Part shown: in pieces, positions 23,442-36,326 of the stretch | How the letters are laid out: every line of letters starts with the position of its first letter | Numbering within the stretch: position 1 is the first letter of the stretch | Source of the DNA: Turbatrix aceti | Taxonomy: Eukaryota > Nematoda > Chromadorea > Rhabditida > Panagrolaimidae | NCBI GenBank assembly: GCA_963969345.1 | Contig: OZ017769.1 | Location: 8,993,725-9,057,724, forward strand | Length of the DNA stretch: 64,000 nucleotides | Reading direction: 5' to 3' | Notes under the pieces: model-generated | Databases searched by the model: none | What the model saw: the letters and a program-made list of their open reading frames with translations, nothing else | Told to the model about the DNA's origin: nothing | Position numbers and translations under genes: made by a program

Positions 23442-25267
23442 CTGAAGTTTTGGCAGGGAGGGAGAGGAAAAGATGACAAACGCACGACACTCCCAGAAAA
23501 GTTGTCGGCAACGAAATAATAGCTCGATTTGGTTTTTTCGCTTCAAGACACCATTAGCTGGGGACTGGGAATTTTGAGTTTTTTTACGTGGTCTGAAAAA
23601 AAATTGTGCTTACGTACTTATTTTTGTGGTCGATTTGGAAAATGTGTACAAAAACGCGTCTCAAAAAACAGAATCAATAAACAAGCAGACAGAGAAGTTA
23701 TTTGCGTCCAATTAAAAAAACAAAAAAAGCAACTTTTCGCCCCAGCTGAAAAGTAACAAAAAATGCTTTTCTATACAAAGAAAAAAGTATTACTCCGCAA
23801 ATTCGAATTCGTGTAGTGCATAATAACAAAAAAGTAACAATAAATATAACGCGTTATTATTTATTTGACCGTAATTAACGTCAAATAAAATTAAAGTGAC
23901 GACATTTATGCCTCATTTTTGTATCTAAAGACAATAAATTGTGGCATTGTGGAAGAGAGCAAAACAAAACAAAAGAAACGCGTTGAACTTATTGTGTGCT
24001 GCTGTTAGCAATTTGTGCGCGTGTGCACGTAGCAAGCACCTCTCTCGCGAAAGAACAAACAACAACTGCCTAACCTGAACCCTCCCGGCCAGGACCAGGG
24101 CCAAGGTCTGGTCTGGGAACAGGCTGATGGACAGACTGGCTCTAAAAGTCGACGTCAACGCGTTCAACTCCTCCCAGGCGCCCTTCTGTTTATTCCAGAG
24201 TTGTTCAATTCGACAATTTTCAGTGCTCGCTCTGCTCGCGCTCTTTGAGCAATTCAATTTTCCGTGCTCGCTCTGCTCATGCTCTTTGAGTTCCTAAAAT
24301 TTTCGCGCTCGCTCCGCTCGCGCTCTTTTATTCTCAGATCCTCTGCTCTTGCTCTGCTCACGCTCGTGAGTTGAGCAGGAGCGAGCAATGAGCGAAAATG
24401 GCTCACACAAGAAAAGTGAATTTTGAGTCACAAATTCAGTCCTTTGCTAAAAGAAAGACCGCATATTGCTTGGAGATACCCCCAACATCGTGTTTTTGAT
24501 CGAAACTACCAGTATTTTAATATTTGTAGCACTAAATTTATAGTGAGCAGTGCTCATTTTAAAAATTTCTCTTGCTCGCTCTGCTCGCGCTCTTTGAGCA
24601 ATTCAATTTTTCGTGCTCGCTCTGCTCATGCTCATTGAGCACTCCAATTTTTCGCGCTCGCTCCGCTCGCGCTCGTGAGCTGAGCAGGAGCGAGCAGTGA
24701 GCAGGAGCAATTTGGTGAGCATCGAACAACTCTGGTTTATTCAGCCTCATCTCGACGACGCCATTCTCCTGGGCCTTGTCGCTAATCAGTCGACCAAACA
24801 CAATTGTTGCACTGCAAAACGTGCACAAAAAAAATAACGGTAACAAACACCGAAAAAAAATTCAAACGAAGAAGAGAAGAAAAATTGGAGAACACAGTGT
24901 GTCGAGTAAATACTTTTTGACTAAAAACCAGATTCCTTATATTTTGGCAAAGTGTCCCCCGAACAGATATCGCCAGCGCGTCACCGAAAACACAAACTGT
25001 CGTTAGAACTTTTTCCCCGTAATCGTTAACGTTATCGTTATCGATACCGAGGATACAATAATTTTTTTTGCCGTAATAATTGTTGTTTGCATACATGTAT
25101 TTATACTGTATTCGGGTTTACGATTGATTGTTTGTTACCCTTGTCAAAAGTTTTTTTTTTGTTTTCAGGTGGCTGTGAGTTTTGACGCGTGTCACTTTTC
25201 CGTACGACGACATCATCATTGATTCAGCGGCGGACAACGCAGTCGTGGACAACGACTGACACGCGGC
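23442..25267. other. divergent spacer with GCTC-rich repeats
   Basis: 23442-24200 is AT-rich, with a balanced patch at 24000-24200. 24220-24400 and 24570-24715 carry related repeats of GCTCGCTCTGCTCGCGCTCT and gagcaattcaattt. 24720-25260 has short balanced and AT segments, probably including the TBC 5' flank. No gene supported. Confidence 0.5.
24220..24715. repeat. GCTC-rich palindromic repeat, two clusters
   Basis: The clusters at 24220-24400 and 24570-24715 share the units GCTCGCTCTGCTC(G/A)(C/T)GCTC, ttgagcaattcaattt and a terminal inverted block (gctcgtgagctgagcaggagcgagca). Each unit is itself imperfectly palindromic (GAGC/GCTC). It is non-coding. Confidence 0.7.
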
Positions 25268-27638
25268 ATGGATCATCGGGGATGGATGCAGAACAAAGCA
25301 TTGCCCGGAAGGTTGGTCAAATTTTTTTTTTTGGGGATTTATGGTTCATGTTTTTTTTTTCAGCGTGAAACCGGTCGTTGGAGCACGTTATCCTCCACTA
25401 CAGAAAGCTGAGGTGGACGCGACGCGTGTCGGGACACAGAATGTCGTCTCGGGACATCACCAAGCTTCGAAGAAGGATACCCGGTTTCAGGATTACGCTT
25501 CCAGGTTGGTTTTTTTTATTTTTGAGGGATTTGTCGAATTTTGGGTTTTTTTAGTGTGTCGGACGTCTGGGATCCGGCAGTTGAAGTAGACAGCACCCTG
25601 GCGACAGTATCAGCTGCAAAAGTCATCCAGATGCACGCGTCCAGCAAAAACGACATCGTAATGCCAAACTGCAGTCCTCAGCCGTCGAAAAACAGCAAAG
25701 TCCGTGCAATGCAGCTCCTCGCGCTCCAACGCGACCCGGTAACCGCTGCCTCTGGGCTCGGACGGGACGAGGGAGCTGCACCCCTGCCAGCCAAGGGCAT
25801 CTATCCTCGGCTCAGCGATCAGCCTACGACTTCCACAACCCTGGCCGGGCATCACAAACCCGGGCCGGTTCAGAGCACGGATTTGACACGCTTCGAACGA
25901 CTCCAGAACATGCTCCATCGCGAGGAAGTCGTCGACCTCGACGTTCTCCGAAAAAACTGCTGGATGGGCGTGCCGCACAGTCTGAGGCCCGAGGCTTGGC
26001 GCATCCTCAGCGGCTACGCTCCGACTTCTCTCGTGAGGCGTGGCACCGGGCTGACCAAGAAGCGCGACGAGTACTGGCACTTTGTCGAGCAGTACTTCCA
26101 CACCCGGTACGACGAACAGCATCATGAGACTTTGTAAGTACAGTTTTTTATGATTTTGGCAAAATAATGTTTCCTGAGTGGAAAAAACGAAAACTTGTGT
26201 AGGGTAACGGTATTTTACAATTTTTCGTGATAAGAGTATACATAAAAATGTTTTTATGGAAGTGCTTTCATTTTTATCATTTGATGGCACACTTTGTTTG
26301 ATGTGCTTTTTTTTCAGCCGCCAAATCAGCATCGATGTTCCCAGAATGTCGCCACTCATCCCCCTTTTTCAACAGAAGGCTGTTCAGGAAATTTTTGAGC
26401 GAATTCTGTACATTTGGGCTGTTCGGCATCCGGCTAGCGGCTACGTCCAGGGCATCAACGATTTGGTCACGCCGTTCTTTGTCGTCTTTCTTTCCGAATA
26501 CATTTCACCCGGTGAGTTTGGGCTAGAAAATGTAAAATGGGTTGAATGAACACATTTTTATTTGAACTCTTGTTTTTAGAATTTTTATTATTTTCAAAAT
26601 GCAAAAGTATTTTTTTATAAATTTTTATTTGCCATAACATTTTTGGTTTTTTTTTTAATAAAAAAAAATTCTAATTTTTTTGGCCTGTTTGCGCCCTGAT
26701 TATCGTCTACAAAAAAGCTGAACGAAAATTTGCAGACGCAGATGTTGGATCGTACGATGTCTGCCAACTGCCGAAGACCCAGCTTGACGTCGTCGAAGCC
26801 GACAGCTTCTGGTGCGTCTCTGCACTGCTGGATACCATCCAGGACAACTACACCTTTGCCCAGCCGGGTATTCAACGAAAGGTGGCCGACCTCAAGGACC
26901 TCATGTCAAGGGTTGATCGTAAGTTTACATTTTTAGATCATGTCTCTGCAAAGAATTTTAATTTCTGCAGATTAAAATTGGGCTGGACTAAAATTTTACC
27001 AAATTTTTATTTTTTCAAAAAAAATTTTACACTTGGTTTTGATGTTTTTGATATTGAAAATTTTTTATTTAAAAAAAATTTGCCGAAGTCTTCTGAATTG
27101 GGATCCAAAATTTTAGCCTGAAATATGTCTTAATTTTATTTTTTACGTTAGATTTTTTCCTGTATTTTACGATTGATTTCGTATTTGTTTTACGATCATT
27201 TTTTTTTTCCTTTTTAGCAACTCTCTACCGTCACCTGGAGATGAACCAGGTTGAATTCCTTCAATTCAGTTTTCGATGGATGAACAACTTGTTGATGCGT
27301 GAGATGCCTCTCCGGGCTACGATACGGCTATGGGACACGTACCTCAGCGAGCGATACGGCTTCCCAGAATTTCATACTTACGTCTGCGCGGCTTTCCTTC
27401 GTCGGTGGTCGAAGCCGCTTCAATCGGAGAACGATTTCCAGGTTTGTTCATTTTTTTGTTTTTGCCAGGAGTTACAAAAAATGTGGTTTAGGGAATCATG
27501 CTGCTCCTACAAAGCCTGCCAACCCAGTCGTGGACAGACAAGGAAATATGCGAGCTGATGGCCGACGCCTACAGCCTCCATTCCTACTTTCACGGCGCAA
27601 AGAATCACCTGAACGCGGGAAACGCGGTCGCCATGTAG
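25268..27638 (+). CDS. TBC1D22-type Rab GTPase-activating protein
   Basis: Seven exons join in phase: 25268-25311, 25364-25504, 25555-26133, 26318-26511, 26736-26918, 27218-27441 and 27492-27638; 503 residues. The N-terminus LPGSVKPVVGARYPPL matches the TBC1D22 motif LPGSIQPVYGAQHPPL. The TBC domain starts at about residue 190 (CWMGVPHSLRPEAWRIL). It carries the arginine finger IDVPR (R264) and the glutamine finger GYVQG (Q299), so GAP activity is expected. TBC1D22 proteins act at the Golgi. The end LHSYFHGAKNHLN is also conserved. AATAAA at 27901-27906. Confidence 0.94.
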
Positions 27639-29817
27639 ATAGGTGTTTTTTACCTGGGTTTGTAGATGGTGTCTGGACAGGTCGGACGCTCGCTCACCTG
27701 CTCACCTGTGTACTGCTCAACTTCTACTTTTTTTTTATACGGCCGAATTAACCTAACCGACTGTGCAACGACATACATAACTTAACGACGAATTCGAATC
27801 ACTCACTACTTGTTATTATAGATACAAAAAAGCCTAAGCTAAATTTGCCGTGTTGTCTAACAAATTTGATTGAACAAAAATGAAATGTTTGCAGAGTAAT
27901 AATAAAGGATTGTTGGGGGAAACCGATGAATTATTTATATGATGCGCGACTGGGGTTTGAAACAAGTGAAAAAATTCGGCCGGAAAATCCGAAAAGTAAT
28001 TTTTTTTGACATACTAATTAGAAATTTTTGCAAAAGAAAATAAAAAAAACAATGATAAAAAACGCGCTAATAATTTTTTTCGTCAAATTTGAAAACGCTT
28101 GCCATTGACCAAAAAAAGAACCAAAAAATGCATTCTTTTAATATTTGTTTGTGGAACTATAAACTTTTTTTTACTTTTATTTTTTAAAAAATTACTAAAT
28201 ATTTGTTTCACTTTTTTTGTTGTTTTACTTGTCTGCTTGCGCATTTTTTGTATGTTTCCTCAAACAATTTTTTTCAAGTTTTTTTTTCAAATTTTCATGT
28301 TCAAAAACAAAATTTGGTCAGAAAAATTTTAAAAAATTATATCAGAATGAAAAAAAATTTCCCAAGGTCACTGCCGCGGTTTTGGCCTAAACATCAGGTC
28401 GAAGATTTGTTCAATAGAAAATTTCAAAAAAATTGCCGGCATTTAACAAAATTTGGCTTCAAATGTCCGAAAAAAGCGCTGATCGGCAAATACATATAAC
28501 GCAATGTATGTATGTATAATAAATTTGTTCTAAAATGCTATTTATTGTTTTAGACAAATTCACGGAATTTTTTGCGTAAAAAAATTTTTCATTTGTTTTT
28601 CAGTGTTGATGAACTCTGATGAAATTTTCCCCCGCCCCCGAATTGATTAAGGAACTTCTGCGCGGGCACGCCGCTGTCAATTGCGGATTATCAGAAAGGT
28701 GATTAGTGATTACGTGTGCGCGTGGTTGGGTCAAATCGAATTCTCCGCGCATGCATCGCATCGTATCTCTGCGACCGTCCTTGACGAAGTAAAGTCATCT
28801 AAATAACTGCAAGAATAGGGGTAGTCTTCTTTCTATTCTGTGTATTACTTCCGGCGTGTGTTGTCTGTTGTCTTCATCATGTCATGTCCACTAACACACT
28901 TTCCGCCGGAGCGATTGCAATCTCATCGCCTCCTCCACCACCACCGCGGTGACCCAGCCGAGTGGCCTGGTAACTTATGTGTGTACTGCAACGGAGGTGA
29001 CAGTTTTGGTCTGCAGGCTACCGGGGGAGTAGGGTTTCAACCCCTTCATACTTGGGGAATTCTCCGAAGGGAACTCTCAATCCCCGACGATTTTTGTTTC
29101 CTACATTGAACAAAATTACGTGAAAAAATCGTTCAATCATAAAATCGTTCAAAAAACGACGCAAACAAGCAAAAAACACCACAAAGTGCAAAAAAATCGT
29201 TCACCATTTGTTATGGACGGGGGCAATTTTCACCATCCTCGACCGAACCTTGTAATTTTTTTTCATTTTTTTGTTTTAGTAATTTTTTGTATTTTTTTTG
29301 TTCCCGTCGGAAAAAATTTTCCCAGTCACCGACTACTGTTTTCCCCGACTTTCCCCGTCCTCGACGGTATTCGGGAGAAGAAAAAAAATTACCCAGACGC
29401 TGTAGTGTCCCAGATGCAATAATAAATCATCACACAAATACTAAAATTGAAATGAAATGGGCATAATCACTGCATTTTTTTGATGTTGATGAGAAGACGC
29501 ATACTATGTACAAGAATGAACGAATGAATGCCTCGCTCCTTGCTACCAGGCCGGTCGGTCGGGCGCGCCTCTCCCATTGTCGGGGTCGGGTCATGATCAG
29601 ATAACAAGCCACAAGGGTCGTTCCCTTTCTTTCCCCCACTCCCCCCCCCACCCCCTTTGTTGGAACACACACACCCACAAAACACTCCTCCGACGTATTG
29701 TCAGATTGTATCGTATCGCAATCTGACGGTTGTGGTTGTCAGGCTGGCAATTTCATGCGTGTTTGTTTTCCCGATTCCTCCCGATCGCGGTCTTTTGGTC
29801 CCGGTCAGATCGTCACC
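27639..29817. other. long spacer between TBC and FOG-like genes
   Basis: It holds the TBC 3' UTR, AT-rich sequence to about 28610, a balanced stretch 28610-29110, more A-rich sequence, and a C-rich block (29630-29660) with a likely promoter before 29818. Around 28930-29070 there are weak tRNA-like A-box and B-box resemblances that do not fold (see rejected list). No gene supported. Confidence 0.45.
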
Positions 29818-32030
29818 ATGCACGAATCCTCCAAACGCCGCAAGCAGTCCAAGCCGACGAGGCAGCTTGCCCCATCTGAAGGCCCGGATTTTACAGTATC
29901 CCTTGGAATCCCGGCGAACAGCCTTTTTGGTCCTTTCGAAGTTGTTTCCCTCGATGGGGCTTCTGAAACGAGGATTCCTGGCCTGACGCTGGAGTTCATC
30001 GATGCAAAAGGCCAGAAACACAGATTTGCGGCGGTTACGCTGGCTGCGATGCAACTTGCTCGGCTCAGAACGTGCCAGTCGATTCGGAAGGCTTCCGGGG
30101 TATTGTTCCGGAAAGGTGAGCATTTTCCAAGATTTTCGATTTTCGGATTCATCAAAAAATGAGATTTTCAGACGAGAAAACCCTGTTTCTACTGACAACT
30201 TGTAATATCCAAAAAATCGATGACGTCATCGTGACCTTTGTGTCTTCGTTGGATTTTGTTTCACCGGTTGATGAACTCAAGGAACAAATTGGGGTCCAGG
30301 AAGAGGGTAAGCGACTTTTTTGAGTGTTTGAGCGTCAAAAAAGTCAAAAAAAATTTATCGTGATTAAAGAATGAAAACGGAAGCAGTCAGGCATTTTTTG
30401 TCTACAATTTTATCAATTTTATCAGTTTTTTTTGTCTTTTTGCACTTTTTAAGACCAGTGGGCATTGCAACAGCGGCCACAGGGAGCCCGCCTACCACCC
30501 CAAGCATTCGCATTTGGCGAGGAGAATGTTTGAAAAAGCTTATCTCTCTATCGCGTACAACGTACAACTTTGTGCTATCTGGTCGTACAATCTTAGCTTA
30601 AAGTCGTGTGGCTGGCGGCTTATCTTGACCTGGCCATCGGCATTGGCATTTTCCATTCTCGCCAGTAAAAATGGAGAGATGTAGATTGACGAGACGCAGA
30701 TTGTTAGCCGAGATTAAAAATGAAAATTGCGAAAAAAAAATCTGGATTTGAAATAAAAATTTATACATGCCAAAAAAAAATCGTGAATTCCCAAATTTTT
30801 TTTTGCAAACTGTTTTTCTACAAAAAATCTTCACAATAAAAAGATCATACCACAAAAAATTCTGGATTGACAAAAAATAATTTTTAAACTGAAAAAAAAA
30901 TTCGAAATTGGTAAAGAAAATTTTTTACACAATAAAAAATTTTTGTAAAACAATGTGCACCAAAAAAAGTTTCGAAATTGCAAAAAAAAATGTCACAGAA
31001 AAAAACTATTTTTTTCTTCGTCTGAAAAAAATTCTAAACTTGCAAAAAAAAATTTTTACCTTTTAAAAAATCAAAATTTACAAAACAAAAATTTTTTTCA
31101 CTAAAAAAATTTATGTCCTATTTGTAGCCTCTCCAAATGCCCCAACAACAAGCTCCGAAGCCTCCCCGCAACCCCTCCTGCTCCCGGTTGCCGTCCACGA
31201 CGAAGACGCGTCGACCATCCGTCTGCTAGGCCCGATGCAGAGCTTCTTACCTGTCGCCATCCCCCGATCCGCCACCCGGCTCCCGTCGCAGGCCGTCGCC
31301 GTCAATGGCATGCTCAACGCCGGCTTTTCTATGGAAAATGGTCAGTTGCTGCTGAAATCTGATTCCGGCACGGTGGACATGGCGATTCACATCGTCGACG
31401 ACCAGGACGATCCAGGGTTGGTTTTTTGAATGCATTTTGCACCGTAATCTCACGAAACAGACTTCCAGCGCCAAATTCCCCCGTCTGTCGTCCACAGCGG
31501 GGGTCCTCGACCTCTCGACCAAGTCCTCCACCCCTTCACCGCCCACCCCGACTCCGGGCCCTGCGAGACGCTTTCGGTGCGTCTGTGGCATCGAATTCGT
31601 CAGCGAAGCCACCTACACCGGTCACCGGGATTTCTACTGCCGAATGCGGCCCCGGAGCGAGGCAGAATCCTCGTCGTCCTCCTCCGAGGCCTTTCCCAGG
31701 TCACGGGTCCCCGAGCGCTGTCCCCAGTGCGAGTTCAAGCCGTCGTCGGCGTCACAGCTGAGCCAGCACGTCCGACAGGCGCACGCAGCGGTCAAGGCTT
31801 ACGTCTGCACGATCTGCGGCTACCGAGGGTACTCGTACCGGGGCATACGGTGCCACATCATGCGCATTCACCTTGCCAGCGTCGGTCACGGGGCTCTCGA
31901 GAGCTTTGTTGATCGACTTTTCATCGAAGTCACCGCTGACTCGCCTAAATATCCCTGTGAGAGGTGCAAACTGTCGTTTCCGACTGTCGAACTTGTCCGG
32001 GCACATGCCTGTGCCGTTACGTCTAACTGA
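29818..32030 (+). CDS. FOG/ZFPM-like zinc-finger transcription cofactor
   Basis: Exons 29818-30115, 30172-30306, 31128-31416 and 31469-32030 join in phase; 427 residues. The ATG is in good context (caccATG). Residues about 20-130 (IPANSLFGPFEV...) look like a PR-type segment as found at the N-terminus of FOG proteins. VLDLSTK at about 253-259 resembles the CtBP-binding PxDLS motif. The finger CGIEFVSEATYTGHRDFYC (280-298) is the FOG CCHC type, but the first cysteine is shifted (CxC rather than CxxC). Two C2H2 fingers follow (CPQCEF...HVRQAH and YVCTICGYRGYSYRGIRCH...), then a CCHC-like finger at the C-terminus. FOG proteins bind GATA factors and recruit corepressors. The protein is much shorter than vertebrate FOGs. 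AATAAA at 32039-32044. Confidence 0.75.
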
Positions 32031-32929
32031 CTTGATTGAATAAATTTATACGGACCACAAAAGAATTTTTTAAAAACTTATCGTGCAAAATGCAATTACT
32101 ATGAAATTTTGGCAAAAAATGTGCCGAAAATAGCACTTTAAAAATTTTTCTCGCACGTTTTTACCAAAAAACCGTGGCATTTTTCATGCAAATATGGTCT
32201 CAATGGGGTTAACTTTTTTTTAAATATTTTCTACGGATTCTGCATTGAAAACTGAGTCGAATGATAGTTTTCTTGACCAGCGTAATGCCTAGTTTTCGTG
32301 CAACACCGCTTCAAAAAACTGAAAAAAATGCGCGCAACTTTGCCAATCTTCGCTTCCACAAATTCAGTTTTGATTGGAAAAACTGTTTCTTGCCTAAATT
32401 TTATAATTATAGCATGTTGCATGATGTAACTTGCATCAAAGTATAATGATAGTTTGTAAGCAGGTGTCGTTTATCGTAAATGCATGATTTTGTATAAAAA
32501 TGTCATAAACGATGTCGTTTGGCCTAAATGTCAGTCAATGAATTACTTTTTTGGTCTTTTATTGTAAAACGCATTCAAAAAGTCAATTCATTGAAAAAAA
32601 TGACCTCATGTTATCTATCGTAATAAACAGAAAACGTAACTCAAAATCTAAATAATTTGGGTAATTTTTTACCCTTGCCAAAAATGGATATAATTTTTTG
32701 GCAAAACGTCCCAAACAAACACGTCGCTACGTGTAGCGTATCCGAGCTCCGTGCAGACAACACCAACCAGTTCACGTCCTCCCCCCGCGACGCGTAGAGA
32801 CGTACACGTGTTGCAGCAGCGATACAATTACGCTCAGAAGTCTGCGGATATCCACGGAATCCCAAAGAAAGCCCTCAACCCGTAAACTGCCGCCGTGATT
32901 GCGTTTACGTTCTCACGTCTTCGAGCCAC
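32031..32929. other. spacer before ERGIC-53 gene
   Basis: AT-rich 3' flank to about 32690, then a balanced promoter or 5' UTR-like stretch 32700-32929. No gene seen. Confidence 0.5.
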
Positions 32930-35284
32930 ATGACTTTGACAACCACAAATGCCGTCCTCGCCGGCGGCCTGCTCCTCTTTGCGGCCATAGGCCTGATGCC
33001 AGCGGCTTCGGCCACGCCGACACCCACCCTCCACCGACGCTTCGAGTACAAGCACAGCTTCCGCGCACCCAATCTCGCGCAGCGTGACGGCTCTATTCCG
33101 TTCTGGACCGTGACGGGTGATGCCATAGCCAGCAGTGAACAACTCAGACTCGCGCCTTCGATGCGATCCCGAAAGGGCATTGCCTGGAACAAGAGGCCCT
33201 TCGTCGAGAGCGACTTCTTCGAGGCTCGCATGTCCTTCAGGGTCACCGGGCAGGGCAAGATCGGCGCTGACGGACTGGCACTTTGGTGAGTATTTTTTGG
33301 GGGAAAATTAACGGAAAAAATATTTTTTATGATTTTTTTTAACAAAAAATACCGTAATTCGATTTTTTCATTTTCTGCGATTTTTTATCGTAATACGAAG
33401 TAATATTTTTTCTTCGAAAGTAAGGAAATTACGATTTTGCTGTAGTAACATTTTTTTGAAAAGTAACGATTTTTGGTCGATTTATGATTGTTACGTTGTT
33501 TTCTTTTACTTTTGTGTCGTTATTTTTATTGTTATTTCCAAAGTTTTACGATTTTTTTTGAATAACGATATTTTTGTTGCTTTTCTGCAGTTTTTTACCG
33601 TCATTTTCAATTTTAGCTGTGTGTTTTACGATATTCTTCAAATGACGATGTTTACTTTTTTTTTGAAAGATAACGTTTTTTTTTAAATTTTTTGTCAAAT
33701 ATCGTAAATTTGAGTTTTTTTTGCTTTTCATTCGTTTTTTTTACCATTATTTTACTGAAATGTCCTTTTTTTTAGGTATACAGCAGCAATCGGAACCCTC
33801 GGCGATGTCTTCGGTTCCAACGATTACTGGACCGGCATGGGCCTGCTCTTTGACTCGTTCGACAACGATGGCGGTCGCAACAACCCTTACGTCGGTCTCA
33901 TGATCAACGATGGCACCCGTCAGTACGACCACCAGACGGACGGTCGCCAGCAGGTGCTTCAGGGCTGTCAGCGGGATTTCCGCAACAAGCCCTTCCCCAT
34001 CACCGTCAAAGTCGAGTATATCAACAACGTGCTTTCTGTCTTCATGACCGACGGCCTCTCGCAGCAGCCGCGCTACGAGATCTGCTTCCGGGCCGAGAAT
34101 GTCTACCTGCCTAAAAACGGCTTCTTCGGAGTGTCTGCTGCTACTGGTGGCCTTGCTGGTGGGTTTTTGAGTGAAAAAAAATTATTTAAAATATTATTTT
34201 TTTGCATAAAACATTTTTATATATATCATGTAAAATTTTGTTTTCATAAAAACATTTTTTCTAAAACACATATTTGTTTTATTCCAGTAAAAATTCAAAT
34301 TTTTTTGCATTTTTGTTTTTTGAAACATTTTATCGGAATTTTTTATAAACGTTATAAATAATTTTTTTATAAAAAAATTGTTGTTTTTATCATAAAGAAA
34401 ATTTTTGTTCATATTTTTTTCGAACGTACGAAAATAAAAAAAAAATAATTTTTTGTTGAAAGTTTTTTTTAATTTTATATCGATTTTTTTCAGACGATCA
34501 CGACGTGGTCGACTTCTCTGTCTACTCGCTGTCGTCCATTGCGCCCGCTCCAGCCCAGCCCATCCCGCAAGACGAGAAGCAAAAGTACGACGCTGAATTT
34601 GAAAAACAAATGCAGGACTACGAAGCTGAGCGCCAGAAGTTCAAGGAAGCCCACCCGGACCGAGCAAAGCCGGATTCCTACGACGAGGAGTACGCCAAGT
34701 ACTACGAAGACGCAGCAGCCCGCGAGCTCCGTCTCATCTACGAATCCCAGAACGCGATCCACCAGGTGCTCCAGCAACTCGAGACCAAGATCACCCAGAT
34801 CCAGCAGGCTCAGATCTCCGGCGGCGGAGCTGTTGCCACCGGGGCCGGAGCCGGGGCGCCCCCAGTACCCCCAGCAGCCGGCGGAGTCGCTCCCGGCTTC
34901 CAGCAGCACGAGAAAAACGAAGTCATCCAGGGCGTCCGGGACGTGCTTACCACGATCCGCGACATGCGAAACTACGTCAATGAAATTTTCACGCGAACGT
35001 ATAATCTTGAGCAGAAGCTGGGCGCCGGCGCGCAGGGCGGAGGCGAGTTTGCCACGCTCCACAGCCTCATCCACCAGGTGCAATCCGACGTGAGGGATAT
35101 CAGGGCCGCCCAGATCGCAAAGGACAACTCAGAAGCCCAGCAGGCCTCGGCCTCGGGCGGACTCACCGAGTGCTCGAACTGCGCGACGTCGACGCTCTTC
35201 GTCCTCGTCGCACTCATCCAGTCCGGGGTCATACTCTTCTTCGTGTACATCAGGAGCAAGAGCGACAAAGCCAAATTCTACTAG
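32930..35284 (+). CDS. ile-1: ERGIC-53/LMAN1-type cargo lectin
   Basis: Exons 32930-33285, 33776-34158 and 34494-35284 join in phase; 509 residues (human LMAN1 has 510). A signal peptide (LLLFAAIGLMPAASA) is followed by an L-type lectin domain with YKHSF..P, GADGLALWY, FGS and GLLFDSFDNDG, then NPYV and the YDH metal/sugar-site segment. Next comes a Gln/Glu-rich coiled-coil stalk with a Gly/Ala/Pro insert. A C-terminal membrane helix (STLFVLVALIQSGVILFFVY) is followed by a short cytosolic tail ending KAKFY. The aromatic end corresponds to the KKFF export/retrieval signal. It cycles between ER and ERGIC and carries glycoprotein cargo. Confidence 0.95.
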
Positions 35285-36326
35285 CCTGCCTGACTGCTCA
35301 CCTCTTCTTTTTTTGGCGTTCATCGACGACGTCAAAAAAAACTATCATCAACGAATTTCTTGTTGTTCATTTTTTTATTTATTCACGGAGGGAAAAGAAA
35401 GCTCTAAAAGGCAGATACTGTAATATTTACTAAAATATTTACTTTTTTTGGTGGATGTTGTAACAGCCACTCTCGACTGGATGACAGTGGCACACGGGCA
35501 GCTTGGGTTGGGAACTTTTTTTTACTGTTCTTTCTGATATGTTTTTGTTGGTTAAGTGCAAATAAATAAATTCTTTTCCGAGTTGCATGGCATTCATTAA
35601 ATCCAGTTTTCGATGGAGAATCTGTAGAAAATAAAAAAATGAATTTCAACCTCAAAAAATGCCGAAATCAAAGTCAAAGTAGATTTTTTTTTTGACAAAA
35701 ATTGATGTGTTGCAAATCCAATTTCGATTGATTTTACTATGGAACCCTATCAGAGTTGTCAACCAAGCCAAAATTGCCGAGTCGAGCATTTGAGCCTCTC
35801 GGCTTGAACGACAACGATTGACGGCAAAACGCGCTATAAAAATCGGAAAAACGCCATTTTTGGCACTCATGTAACTTTGCCAGATCTTTAGTTCAAGGAA
35901 AGATGGGGTCGGATGCGGTTTTACAGACTCACGTGAGTATTTACCTATACGGAAGTTTGGCGATAAAATACAGTCAACAAAGCAAAAAAAATGAATGAGT
36001 TGCGTGATTGGTCAGAAGTATACATACGTTTACAAAAATTTTTCAAGGATACAGTTTTTCGTACCAGTCACGCAAGCTTGAGCACGTCTAATATTTTTGT
36101 TGTCGTATTTTGTTAGTTGAGATTAATAAGGTCATATTAAGCATCACTTTCGTATTAGCAGAATCCTATAATAGTATGTACGGCCGTAGTCTGTAACCTG
36201 ATTTCCGTTTTTGTTCTCAAACTTAAATATTTACTTTACAAACGCGTGAAACAACTTCTAAAGTCGTTCTGACGGTTTAGAGATTAAAATCTGTTGAGTA
36301 AAATTTTTTTAAACATTCTCAAAAGC
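35285..36326. other. spacer between lectin and receptor genes
   Basis: The lectin 3' UTR has an aaataaataaa near 35560. The rest is AT-rich with no exon-like frame; the receptor promoter must lie in about 35880-36326. Confidence 0.5.

Noticed and set aside
28930..29075. tRNA-like A-box (GCCGAGTGG) and B-box-like (GGGTTTCAACCCC) segments
   Set aside because: The acceptor stem does not pair, spacing is wrong and no anticodon arm folds convincingly; probably chance.
30371..30601. 76-residue open frame with hydrophobic start in the FOG-like intron
   Set aside because: T-rich intron sequence; the flanking exons splice across it in phase.
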